A stretch of 8,214 nucleotides of DNA. It comes from Porphyromonadaceae bacterium (GTDB taxonomy: Bacteria > Bacteroidota > Bacteroidia > Bacteroidales > UBA11471). Below, piece after piece: positions 1 through 5,715 of the stretch (position 1 is its first letter; each line of letters opens with the position of its first letter). The notes under the pieces are model-generated. The model did no database searches and was not told the DNA's origin. It worked only from the letters and a program-made list of their open reading frames with translations. Location: assembly GCA_021199145.1 (NCBI GenBank), contig JAJQIP010000137.1:1-8214 (forward strand). The letters run 5' to 3'. A program made the translations under genes and the position numbers.

Positions 1-1167
1 GCAAATGATGAAATCGATGCCGTAGGCCGGGCTCGGGGGAGGAATCCGAACATGGGGTCGAACGACGAACGGGAAAATACGCTGAACCAACTGCTCACCG
101 AGATGGATGGTTTCGGCACAAACAGCGGTATCATTGTCTTGGCGGCGACCAACCGTGCCGATATCCTCGACAAGGCCTTGTTACGGGCCGGACGTTTCGA
201 CCGCCAGATATATGTCGAACTGCCTGACCTGAACGACCGGCGGGAAATTTTCAAGGTACACCTGCGGGGAGTGAAAATCGACGAATCTGTCGATATTGAC
301 CTCTTGGCCCGACAGACTCCGGGATTCTCTGGAGCCGATATTGCCAATGTCTGCAACGAAGCGGCTCTTATTGCGGCCCGTAAACGGAAACAATGGGTAC
401 AGAAACAGGATTTCATGGATGCCGTAGACCGCATCATCGGGGGACTGGAGAAACGGACCAAAATCACCACTTCCGAAGAGAAACGCTCCATCGCCATACA
501 CGAGGCGGGACACGCCACTCTCAGCTGGTTCCTGCAATATGCCAACCCGTTGGTGAAAGTGACGATTGTTCCTCGGGGAAAGGCACTCGGAGCGGCCTGG
601 TATCTCCCCGAAGAGCGGCAAATCACCCCCAAAGAGGCCATGCTCGACGAGATGTGCGCCACCTTGGGCGGACGGGCAGCCGAAGAACTCTTTATCGGCC
701 GCATATCAACAGGAGCGGCCAACGATTTGGAACGGATAACCAAACAGGCCTACGCCATTGTCGCCTACTTCGGCATGAGCAACGAATTGCCCAACATCTC
801 CTACTACGACTCTACAGGTCAGGAGTATGGCTTCACAAAACCCTATAGCGAAGAGACCGCCCGCACCATCGACAAGGAGGTTGCCCATATCATCAACGAA
901 CAGTACGAACGGGCGAAAAAAATCCTTCTCGAACATGCCGACGGCCACGCCCAATTGACGAAGGTACTCATCGACCGGGAAGTTATCTTCACCGAAGATG
1001 TAGAGCACATCTTCGGGAAACGGCCGTGGGAATCCCGCAGTGAAGAGATTCTGCGAGTCAACGGGCAGGCTCAGCAGGAAGAGAAGAAAGAGGAGGGTGA
1101 CAACCCGCCTGAGGCGGAAAAAGAGCCCGCTCCAGCAGAAGCTGCCACCGACAACGAAAATTCATAA
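1..1167 (+). CDS. ftsH: ATP-dependent zinc metalloprotease FtsH, C-terminal 388 residues (5' end outside window)
   Basis: FtsH is an inner-membrane hexameric AAA+ protease that unfolds and degrades damaged membrane proteins and some regulatory proteins. The frame is open from base 1, so the membrane segments and Walker A lie upstream of the window. Counting from the first codon, the fragment begins at the end of Walker B (DEIDAVGR, residues 3-10), then has the TEMDGF segment, sensor 1 (AATNRAD, about 48-54) and the second region of homology, LLRAGRFDR, with putative arginine fingers R62 and R65. The peptidase domain has the zinc motif HEAGH (167-171) and a likely third ligand, D242 in GAANDLE. 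A charged, proline- and glutamate-rich tail fills about 356-388, as is common in FtsH. cdsA follows after 61 nt on the same strand, suggesting co-transcription. The two residues before DEID (Ala-Asn) are not the usual hydrophobic pair; see findings. Confidence 0.97.
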   Translation, partial: ANDEIDAVGRARGRNPNMGSNDERENTLNQLLTEMDGFGTNSGIIVLAATNRADILDKALLRAGRFDRQIYVELPDLNDRREIFKVHLRGVKIDESVDIDLLARQTPGFSGADIANVCNEAALIAARKRKQWVQKQDFMDAVDRIIGGLEKRTKITTSEEKRSIAIHEAGHATLSWFLQYANPLVKVTIVPRGKALGAAWYLPEERQITPKEAMLDEMCATLGGRAAEELFIGRISTGAANDLERITKQAYAIVAYFGMSNELPNISYYDSTGQEYGFTKPYSEETARTIDKEVAHIINEQYERAKKILLEHADGHAQLTKVLIDREVIFTEDVEHIFGKRPWESRSEEILRVNGQAQQEEKKEEGDNPPEAEKEPAPAEAATDNENS

Positions 1168-1228
1168 GAGTACTCCCCGGGACATTACCGAAAGGAAAGT
1201 TCCGGGGAACCTTTATAGAGATAACACC

Positions 1229-2065
1229 ATGAAAAACCTGATTACACGAACCATTACGGGCATCTTGTTCGTTGCCGTTATTATAGGGGCGATTTGGTAC
1301 AGTCCGGAATCTTTCCGGGGATTGATTCTTATCGCCAACATTTGGGCGTTGCTGGAGTTTTACCGGCTTGTCTATATGGAGGAGAGCCGTTGGATTCTCT
1401 ACGGGGATATCTTGGGCGGGACCTATCTTGTGAGCATTCTCTTCCTGTTACCTAATCTTTCGGACGAAAGGTCGGTGCTCTTCATTTTTGTCCCCTACCT
1501 CATCTACCTGCTCTACACCTTCATCGTACGTCTCTACCTCAAAGAGGAGAATCCCATCATCTCGTGGGGCTACTCCCTTTTGGGGCAAATATATATCGCA
1601 CTACCATTAGGACTGCTTGCCTTTATCGCTTACCCACCCCTTTCGGGAGAGGCGACTGTTCCCTACAACCGTCTGTTGCTCATTGCCTTTTTCTCGCTGA
1701 TTTGGATTAATGATACAGGGGCCTACGTGGTGGGAAGTCTGTTGGGAAAGCACCGGCTTTTCGAACGTATCTCGCCCAAAAAGTCGTGGGAAGGATTCTT
1801 CGGAGGACTCCTCTTCGCCTTGATTTTAGGATGGATCTGGTCACTCTACAACCCGTTCCTCTCTACCGCACAAGGATTAGGATTAGGGGCCGTCGTCTCC
1901 ATCTTCTCGACGTGGGGCGACCTCTGTGAATCCCTATTGAAAAGAACGGTGAACGTAAAGGATTCGGGCACTCTCCTCCCTGGTCACGGCGGACTGCTCG
2001 ACCGCCTCGACAGTGTGTTCCTCGCTGCCCCGGCCGTGGTCATCTACCTCCTCTGTATCGCATAA
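1229..2065 (+). CDS. cdsA: Phosphatidate cytidylyltransferase (CDP-diacylglycerol synthase)
   Basis: This 278-residue integral membrane enzyme makes CDP-diacylglycerol from phosphatidic acid and CTP, the branch point for bacterial phospholipids. The C-terminal region matches the CdsA family signature S-x-x-K-R-x4-K-D-x-G-x2-L-P-x-H-G-G-x2-D-R-x-D at residues 235-261 (S235, K238, R239, K244, D245, H253, D258, D261). A second conserved block, NDTGAYVVGS through SPKKSWEGFFGG, lies at 161-193. Several hydrophobic segments (about 8-24, 30-47, 58-76, 83-103, 114-134, 148-168, 190-207, 214-229, 262-277) indicate a polytopic protein. The frame stays open upstream into ftsH, but the ATG at 1229 gives the normal family N-terminus (MKNLITRTITG), a basic residue cluster leading into the first membrane helix, so I chose it. 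No strong Shine-Dalgarno is visible. It is probably transcribed with ftsH. Confidence 0.97.
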   Translation: MKNLITRTITGILFVAVIIGAIWYSPESFRGLILIANIWALLEFYRLVYMEESRWILYGDILGGTYLVSILFLLPNLSDERSVLFIFVPYLIYLLYTFIVRLYLKEENPIISWGYSLLGQIYIALPLGLLAFIAYPPLSGEATVPYNRLLLIAFFSLIWINDTGAYVVGSLLGKHRLFERISPKKSWEGFFGGLLFALILGWIWSLYNPFLSTAQGLGLGAVVSIFSTWGDLCESLLKRTVNVKDSGTLLPGHGGLLDRLDSVFLAAPAVVIYLLCIA

Positions 2066-2144
2066 GGGTATTTCCGACGAGGGACTTTCACCGGGCAAAA
2101 CTGTAGTGGCAATACCTGTTTTGCAATAAGAGAAAGCATAAAAA

Positions 2145-2170
2145 AGGTTGCCTAAACATTTAGGCAACCT
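2145..2170 (-). terminator. Intrinsic terminator of the rpmB-rpmG-DUF4295 operon
   Basis: A perfect inverted repeat has arms at 2145-2155 (AGGTTGCCTAA) and 2160-2170 (TTAGGCAACCT) around a 4-nt loop. Read on the minus strand the stem runs straight into six T residues (2145-2140), the classic intrinsic terminator shape. It begins 27 nt after the DUF4295 stop codon. On the plus strand the bases after the stem (CGTATAAGATT) are not a U-tract, so termination of cdsA here would be weaker, although the stem could still stabilise the cdsA mRNA end. Confidence 0.9.
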
Positions 2171-2197
2171 CGTATAAGATTATTACTTCGCGTACAA

Positions 2198-2350
2198 TTA
2201 TTTTGCCAAGAAGTCTTTTACCTTCTCGTTCGGAACCATCTCTTCTTGGAAAACATAGGCTCCGCTCTTCGGCGACTTCACCATTTTTATCACCTTGGAA
2301 TAGGTACGTCCCTCACCCTTTTGGAGAGATGCGACAGTTTTCTTTGCCAT
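2198..2350 (-). CDS. DUF4295 family small basic protein, ribosomal-operon partner
   Basis: This 50-residue lysine-rich protein starts MAKKTVASLQ and ends KVKDFLAK. The ATG (complement of 2348-2350) is followed by 50 sense codons and TAA. Its sequence resembles the Bacteroidetes DUF4295 family as I remember it (MAKK start, central KVIKMVKSPK, a GAYVF segment, and a VPNEKVKDF ending). The function is not established. It starts 8 nt after the rpmG stop and is the last gene before the operon terminator, so it is co-expressed with L28 and L33. It has no signal peptide or membrane segment. Its size, basic charge, MAKK start (shared with L33) and neighbours suggest a ribosome-associated role, which is inference only. 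Confidence 0.9.
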   Translation of the reverse strand: MAKKTVASLQKGEGRTYSKVIKMVKSPKSGAYVFQEEMVPNEKVKDFLAK

Positions 2351-2358
2351 GGCTTATA

Positions 2359-2547
2359 CTATTTAATTTCTTTATGAATGGTCATTTTTCTCAAAATGGG
2401 GTTGTATTTCTTCAACTCCAGACGCTCCGTCGTATTCTTCCGGTTTTTGGTCGTGATATAGCGTGATGTCCCGGGAAGCCCGCTGTTTTTCTGCTCCGTG
2501 CATTCGAGAATCACCTGTATTCTGTTGCCTTTTGCTTTCTTTGCCAT
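2359..2547 (-). CDS. rpmG: 50S ribosomal protein L33 (bL33)
   Basis: A 62-residue protein of the large ribosomal subunit, located near the E site. The sequence MAKKAKGNRIQVILECTEQK, the block TSRYITTKNRKN, and the LELKKYNPILRK segment are characteristic of bL33. Only one cysteine is present (residue 16), so this is the zinc-free (C-minus) form rather than the four-cysteine form. It lies 21 nt downstream of rpmB and 8 nt upstream of the DUF4295 gene on the minus strand, consistent with one ribosomal operon. An AG-rich stretch (GAGGAG) lies about 16 nt before the start, probably too far to act as a classical Shine-Dalgarno. The stop is TAG. Confidence 0.97.
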   Translation of the reverse strand: MAKKAKGNRIQVILECTEQKNSGLPGTSRYITTKNRKNTTERLELKKYNPILRKMTIHKEIK

Positions 2548-2568
2548 GATATTTTTCTACTCCTCTTT

Positions 2569-2808
2569 TTAAGCGTTCAAATAACCTTTGCTGGCAGCTT
2601 TTCTCAGAGCGGCATCCAATCCTATCCTGTTGATGGTGCGGATGGCGGCAGCCGATAAGCGTAAACTGATCCAGCAATTTTGTTCTGCCCAAAAGAATTT
2701 TTTCGTGAACAGATTGACATTAAATCTTCTCTTGGTGCGTCTCTTCGAGTGGGATACATTATTGCCGACCATGGCCTTTTTCCCCGTAATTTGACAAATC
2801 TTCGACAT
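2569..2808 (-). CDS. rpmB: 50S ribosomal protein L28 (bL28)
   Basis: A 79-residue large-subunit protein. The N-terminus MSKICQITGKKAMVGNNVSH, the basic block SKRRTKRRFNVNL and the C-terminal IGLDAALRKA are typical of bL28. The frame extends 17 codons further upstream to another ATG, but the MSKIC start matches the family and leaves room for a 5' leader from the promoter at 2857-2888. Cysteines occur singly (residue 5 and in QNCW), so there is no zinc-binding pair. It is the first gene of the operon rpmB-rpmG-DUF4295. It is slightly shorter at the C-terminus than the Bacteroides L28 I remember (about 86 residues). Confidence 0.97.
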   Translation of the reverse strand: MSKICQITGKKAMVGNNVSHSKRRTKRRFNVNLFTKKFFWAEQNCWISLRLSAAAIRTINRIGLDAALRKAASKGYLNA

Positions 2809-2856
2809 CCTTCTATCTATTTTTATTCCTAAAGGGAGGTATTTACAAACAGAGTG

Positions 2857-2888
2857 CAAAGTAAACGATTTTGAAATTATCCTCCAAA
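2857..2888 (-). promoter_or_regulatory. Bacteroidetes-type promoter for the rpmB operon
   Basis: On the minus strand, TTTG (complement of 2885-2888) is followed after 20 nt by TTACTTTG (complement of 2857-2864). The Bacteroidetes sigma-ABfr consensus is TTTG, a spacer of about 19-21 nt, then TAnnTTTG. The -33 box is exact and the -7 box has one mismatch (T for A at position 2). Transcription would start near 2850, giving a leader of about 40 nt before the rpmB ATG. The surrounding 2820-2930 is clearly more AT-rich than the flanking genes. No other candidate with both boxes was found upstream of rpmB. Confidence 0.65.
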
Positions 2889-3034
2889 TTTTCTTCCGAA
2901 ATTATTTTAAACATTTTCTCCTCTTCTTTACCCTACAGATTCAACGGTCAACAGCCACCTGCCGAAAATATTTGCGAAGTGAGGATTATCCCATGTATGT
3001 GCAAGTGGTGGCCAAAACTGTCTGTGTAGGCAGT

Positions 3035-3049
3035 AATCGAATAATGTTA
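3035..3049. repeat. 15-bp direct repeat, copy 1
   Basis: AATCGAATAATGTTA occurs here and again, identically and in the same orientation, at 3290-3304. TAGG lies 4 nt before this copy and 1 nt before the other, so the similarity may extend further with a small indel. An exact 15-mer match within a 540-nt spacer is unlikely by chance. Its role is unknown: a target or attachment-site duplication, or a paired protein-binding site. Confidence 0.6.
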
Positions 3050-3153
3050 GCGCCGCATTTATCGAACCTGTTTGCAAAAGCGTCAATCGTAAATCGTTTG
3101 TGTCGTTGCATATCGAAATCTGTCAGCGAAGGTGGTTATCGCATCTTACCGAA

Positions 3154-3195
3154 AGGGCTGTATTGATGGCGGTAAACCGCCATCAATACAGCCCT
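3154..3195 (-). terminator. Large near-perfect palindrome, probable cinA transcript terminator
   Basis: The arms at 3154-3173 and 3176-3195 are exactly complementary over 20 bp with only AA between them (about 19 bp with a 4-nt loop in RNA). The stem begins GGGCTGT and ends ACAGCCC, a pattern I recall from Bacteroidetes terminators. On the minus strand it lies about 155 nt downstream of the cinA stop and is followed by only TTTCGG; on the plus strand it is followed by TAAATAAAAT. Neither side has a good U-tract, so terminator is the best but not the only reading. A mobile-element or REP-like palindrome is the main alternative. Confidence 0.45.
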
Positions 3196-3243
3196 AAATA
3201 AAATATCTAATTCCTCTCTCCCTGCCTCTGACAGGGGTTCCCG

Positions 3244-3262
3244 TCACATGCAAAGCATGTGA
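3244..3262. repeat. Short inverted repeat (8-bp arms, AAA loop)
   Basis: TCACATGC (3244-3251) and GCATGTGA (3255-3262) form a perfect 8-bp hairpin with a 3-nt loop. It sits between two weaker hairpins: CCCTG/CAGGG (about 3223-3239) and GCTC/GAGC (about 3268-3278). All three lie within the 240 nt bounded by the 15-bp direct repeats. The function is unknown; it could be part of a structured transcript or a dyad binding site. Confidence 0.4.
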
Positions 3263-3289
3263 TGTCCGCTCATCGAGCAGAAAATAGGA

Positions 3290-3304
3290 AATCGAATAAT
3301 GTTA
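3290..3304. repeat. 15-bp direct repeat, copy 2
   Basis: Second identical copy of AATCGAATAATGTTA, 255 nt from copy 1 (start to start) and about 45 nt beyond the cinA stop codon on the minus-strand transcript. No further copy was seen in this window. Confidence 0.6.
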
Positions 3305-3348
3305 ACTTAGGTGATAATCCACAACCCTAAAATGGCCGAATATCTCTC

Positions 3349-4590
3349 TTACGGCCTCAACAAATCAATCAATTGCAGAAGAGCGGCGTGCGTAAAGCTA
3401 TCAATATTATGCTCCCGTTGCGGCCCACCGCTCCGCATCTTCGACACCACTTTCTCCCCCCACGCCACGGCAATAGCTACCGTACCTACGGGCTTTCCCG
3501 GGGTGGCGCCGTCCGGACCGGCGATACCCGATGTGGCGATGGAACAATCGGTATGCAGCCTCCGGCACACACCGCGCGCCATCTCTTCAACGACCGGCAG
3601 ACTCACAACACCATACTGGGCGATAGTATCAGGGGAGACATCCAACAATGCGCTTTTCACGTCGTTGGCATACGATACCACACTTCCCCGATAATAGGCC
3701 GAACAACCGGGTACAAGGGTGATTTCATGAGCGATATTTCCACCCGTACAACTTTCGGCTGTGGCGAGGGTCAGCCCCTCTTCCCGCAGAATCATTCCCA
3801 AAGCCTCGGCTAAAGTGGCGTCTTCCCGACAAAAGACATGCGACCCTAACCCCTCCGTAAGTTTCCGGAATTGCCGGTCAAGCTCCCCCGTGACGATAGC
3901 ATCATCGTTCCCCGTAGCGGTCAACCGCAGGCGTATCACCCCCGGTTTAGGCAGATAGGCCAACCGGACAAATGCCGGCAACTCGTTCTCGAAATCGGTG
4001 AGGGCGATGGCCAAGGCCGACTCGGTATACCCCTTCACCAGACAGGTGGCATGGTGCACCGAACTCTTCTCGTTGAAACGTTCCCGCAAACGGGGCAACA
4101 CCTCATGCGTAAGGGCATATTGCATCTCCGAAGGCACGCCAGGCATCGATACCAGCACCTTGTCGCCTCGGTCAAACCACATCACAGGGGCGGTCCCCAC
4201 AGGGTTATACAGCACGGTACAATCGTCGGGTACAAGGGCCTGGTCACGGGTAAGGCTGTTCATGGCGAATCCTTTATGGGAGAAACGCTCTTCGTTCATC
4301 GCCTGTACCCGCTCGTCATAGTGCAGACCGCATCCGAAAAGGTCACATAAGGTCTTTTTGGTAATATCATCTTTAGTCGGACCCAACCCTCCCGTCATAA
4401 GTACGACAGAAACCCGGGAAAAGGCCGCCGTAACAGCCGCCTTAATCTCGTCGGCACGGTCACGTACCACGGTGACTCGAGTCAACTCCCAACCCATACA
4501 GTTCAACTGACGGGCCGTCCAGCCCGAATTGGTATCGGTGACCTGCCCGATGAGCAACTCGTCCCCGATGGCAATGACTTCTACATACAT
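3349..4590 (-). CDS. cinA: CinA family protein (MoCF-like domain plus nicotinamide-nucleotide amidase domain)
   Basis: A 413-residue cytoplasmic protein with the full two-domain CinA architecture. The N-terminal MoCF/COG1058 domain (about 1-170) shows VIAIGDELLIGQVTDTNS (5-22) and TGGLGPTKDD (66-75). In characterised CinA proteins this domain has ADP-ribose pyrophosphatase activity. The C-terminal domain (about 258-413), related to PncC, deamidates NMN to nicotinic acid mononucleotide in the pyridine nucleotide cycle. It shows ATAESCTGG, with likely catalytic S280, and SGIAGPDGATPGKPVGT (354-370). Both activities are inferred from the family. The historical name comes from competence in Streptococcus, and nothing here implies a role in DNA uptake. 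It starts 11 nt after the tsaD stop and probably shares its transcript. A weak GGCCG/CGGCC hairpin overlaps its stop codon. Confidence 0.97.
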   Translation of the reverse strand: MYVEVIAIGDELLIGQVTDTNSGWTARQLNCMGWELTRVTVVRDRADEIKAAVTAAFSRVSVVLMTGGLGPTKDDITKKTLCDLFGCGLHYDERVQAMNEERFSHKGFAMNSLTRDQALVPDDCTVLYNPVGTAPVMWFDRGDKVLVSMPGVPSEMQYALTHEVLPRLRERFNEKSSVHHATCLVKGYTESALAIALTDFENELPAFVRLAYLPKPGVIRLRLTATGNDDAIVTGELDRQFRKLTEGLGSHVFCREDATLAEALGMILREEGLTLATAESCTGGNIAHEITLVPGCSAYYRGSVVSYANDVKSALLDVSPDTIAQYGVVSLPVVEEMARGVCRRLHTDCSIATSGIAGPDGATPGKPVGTVAIAVAWGEKVVSKMRSGGPQREHNIDSFTHAALLQLIDLLRP

Positions 4591-4601
4591 GGAAAAAGAT
4601 T

Positions 4602-5621
4602 TTACAAGGCCACCCGGGCGAAGGGAGGCAAGTCGATGGAACAGAAATCCCTATCTTGATATTTATAATATCCGGTTATGGCGACCATGGCGGCATTGTC
4701 GGTCGTAAAGGAGAGTCGAGGCAGATAAATATTCCACCCGTACCGCTCGGCATGGACCCGAAAGGCCTCCCGCACGGCCGAATTGGCCGAAACGCCTCCC
4801 GCCACGGCCACTTCGGTTATTCCAGTATCTTCTACGGCCCGCCGCAACTTCTCCATCAGAATCTCTACAACCGTGAACTGCAACGAAGCGCACAGGTCGT
4901 TCAAGTGCTCTTCGATAAAGCGAGGATTCTCTTTCAGCGCATCCCGCAGGAGATAGAGAAAAGAGGTTTTCAGTCCGCTGAAGCTGTAATCGTAGTGAGG
5001 AATATGCGGCCGGCTGAAGACAAAGGCCGAAGGGTTTCCCGTTTTGGCCAGACGGTCGACGACCGGACCTCCGGGATAGCCCAATCCCATCACTTTGGCA
5101 CACTTGTCAAACGCCTCTCCCGCCGCATCATCGATGGTCTGCCCCAGAACCTGCATCTCCTTATAACTGTCCACCCGTATGATTTGCGAATTGCCTCCGG
5201 AGACCAACAGACAGATGAACGGGAAAGCCGGCTGACGATTCTCCTCTCCCTCCACTCGGATAAAATGGGCCATCACATGGGCTTGCAGATGGTTGACATC
5301 AATCAGAGGAATGTCAAGGGCCGTGGCGAATCCCTTGGCAAAAGAGGTCCCTACCAACAGCGAGCCCATCAATCCAGGTCCTCGGGTAAAGGCCAGCGCA
5401 TCGATGGACGACTTCTCGATACCCGCTCGGTGTATCGCCTCGGAAACGACCGGTATGATATTTTGCTGGTGGGCACGCGAAGCCAATTCGGGGACAACTC
5501 CGCCGTAAGCCTCATGCACCGCTTGTGAAGCGATGACATTCGACAACATCACCCCGTCACGGACAATAGCGGCCGATGTATCGTCACACGACGATTCTAT
5601 GCCTAAGATGGTAAGGGCCAT
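4602..5621 (-). CDS. tsaD: tRNA N6-adenosine threonylcarbamoyltransferase TsaD
   Basis: A 339-residue cytoplasmic enzyme of the Kae1/TsaD family. It transfers threonylcarbamoyl from threonylcarbamoyl-AMP to A37 of ANN-decoding tRNAs, working with TsaB and TsaE (TsaC makes the donor); those partners are not in this window. Diagnostic sequence includes ILGIESSCDDTSAAIV (5-20), the HxxxH metal motif in NHLQAH (H111, H115), the glycine-rich SGGNS (141-145), GYPGGPVVDRLA (181-192), VAGGVSAN (273-280) and TTDNAAM (306-312), where D308 is the likely third metal ligand. The length is normal for the family and no key residue is missing. The start at 5621 gives the standard MALTILGIESS N-terminus. It is the first gene of a likely tsaD-cinA transcript, divergent from the TamB-like gene across 94 nt. 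No convincing two-box promoter for tsaD was found in that gap. Confidence 0.98.
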   Translation of the reverse strand: MALTILGIESSCDDTSAAIVRDGVMLSNVIASQAVHEAYGGVVPELASRAHQQNIIPVVSEAIHRAGIEKSSIDALAFTRGPGLMGSLLVGTSFAKGFATALDIPLIDVNHLQAHVMAHFIRVEGEENRQPAFPFICLLVSGGNSQIIRVDSYKEMQVLGQTIDDAAGEAFDKCAKVMGLGYPGGPVVDRLAKTGNPSAFVFSRPHIPHYDYSFSGLKTSFLYLLRDALKENPRFIEEHLNDLCASLQFTVVEILMEKLRRAVEDTGITEVAVAGGVSANSAVREAFRVHAERYGWNIYLPRLSFTTDNAAMVAITGYYKYQDRDFCSIDLPPFARVAL

Positions 5622-5693
5622 ACAAAATTCTTTTGGGCAACGAAATTACACAATAAAATAGAATTATAGGCCCGTTTATTCTTCGAAAAATCA

Positions 5694-5701
5694 TAAATTT
5701 G
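5694..5701 (+). promoter_or_regulatory. Candidate -7 promoter box for the TamB-like gene
   Basis: TAAATTTG matches the Bacteroidetes -7 consensus TAnnTTTG exactly. No TTTG is present about 20 nt upstream (the bases there are GC-rich), so only one of the two boxes is supported. Transcription would begin around 5706-5708, leaving a leader of only about 10 nt. A perfect 8-bp palindrome, TTGTACAA (5699-5706), overlaps the box and the likely start site. Confidence 0.4.
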
Positions 5702-5715
5702 TACAAGATTGTTGT

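Larger units (their letters stand above)
2809..3348. other. Long spacer between cinA and rpmB: promoter, hairpins and direct repeats, no supported gene
   Basis: This 540-nt stretch contains the AT-rich rpmB promoter region (2820-2930), a large palindrome (3154-3195), smaller hairpins around 3223-3278, and a 15-bp direct repeat at 3035-3049 and 3290-3304. The longest plus-strand frame (2972-3166, 64 codons) has no recognisable family and ends inside the palindrome stem, so I do not call it a gene. No tRNA-like or rRNA-like structure was seen. In Bacteroides, as I recall, cinA and rpmB are neighbours with a shorter gap, so some of this may be a later insertion. A small RNA is possible but unproven. 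Confidence 0.6.

Noticed and set aside
1040..1228. An upstream ATG at 1040 as the cdsA start
   Set aside because: It would overlap ftsH by over 100 nt and add 63 basic, non-family residues before a normal CdsA N-terminus. The ATG at 1229 is the better start.
2095..2124. GCAAAAC/GTTTTGC inverted repeat downstream of cdsA as a plus-strand terminator
   Set aside because: The stem is only 7 bp with a 16-nt loop and is followed by AATAAGAG rather than a U-tract. A competing GGTATT/AATACC pairing overlaps it.
2809..2859. Extended L28 start at 2859
   Set aside because: The extra 17 residues are not part of bL28, and that start would lie upstream of the predicted transcription start near 2850.
2972..3166. 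64-codon plus-strand frame in the cinA-rpmB spacer
   Set aside because: It shows no recognisable family or hydrophobic pattern, lies on the opposite strand to its neighbours without a promoter, and its stop falls inside the palindrome stem, so chance is the simpler explanation.
5641..5648. TAATTTCG on the minus strand as a tsaD promoter -7 box
   Set aside because: One mismatch to TAnnTTTG and no TTTG at the proper upstream distance; the support is too weak to list.
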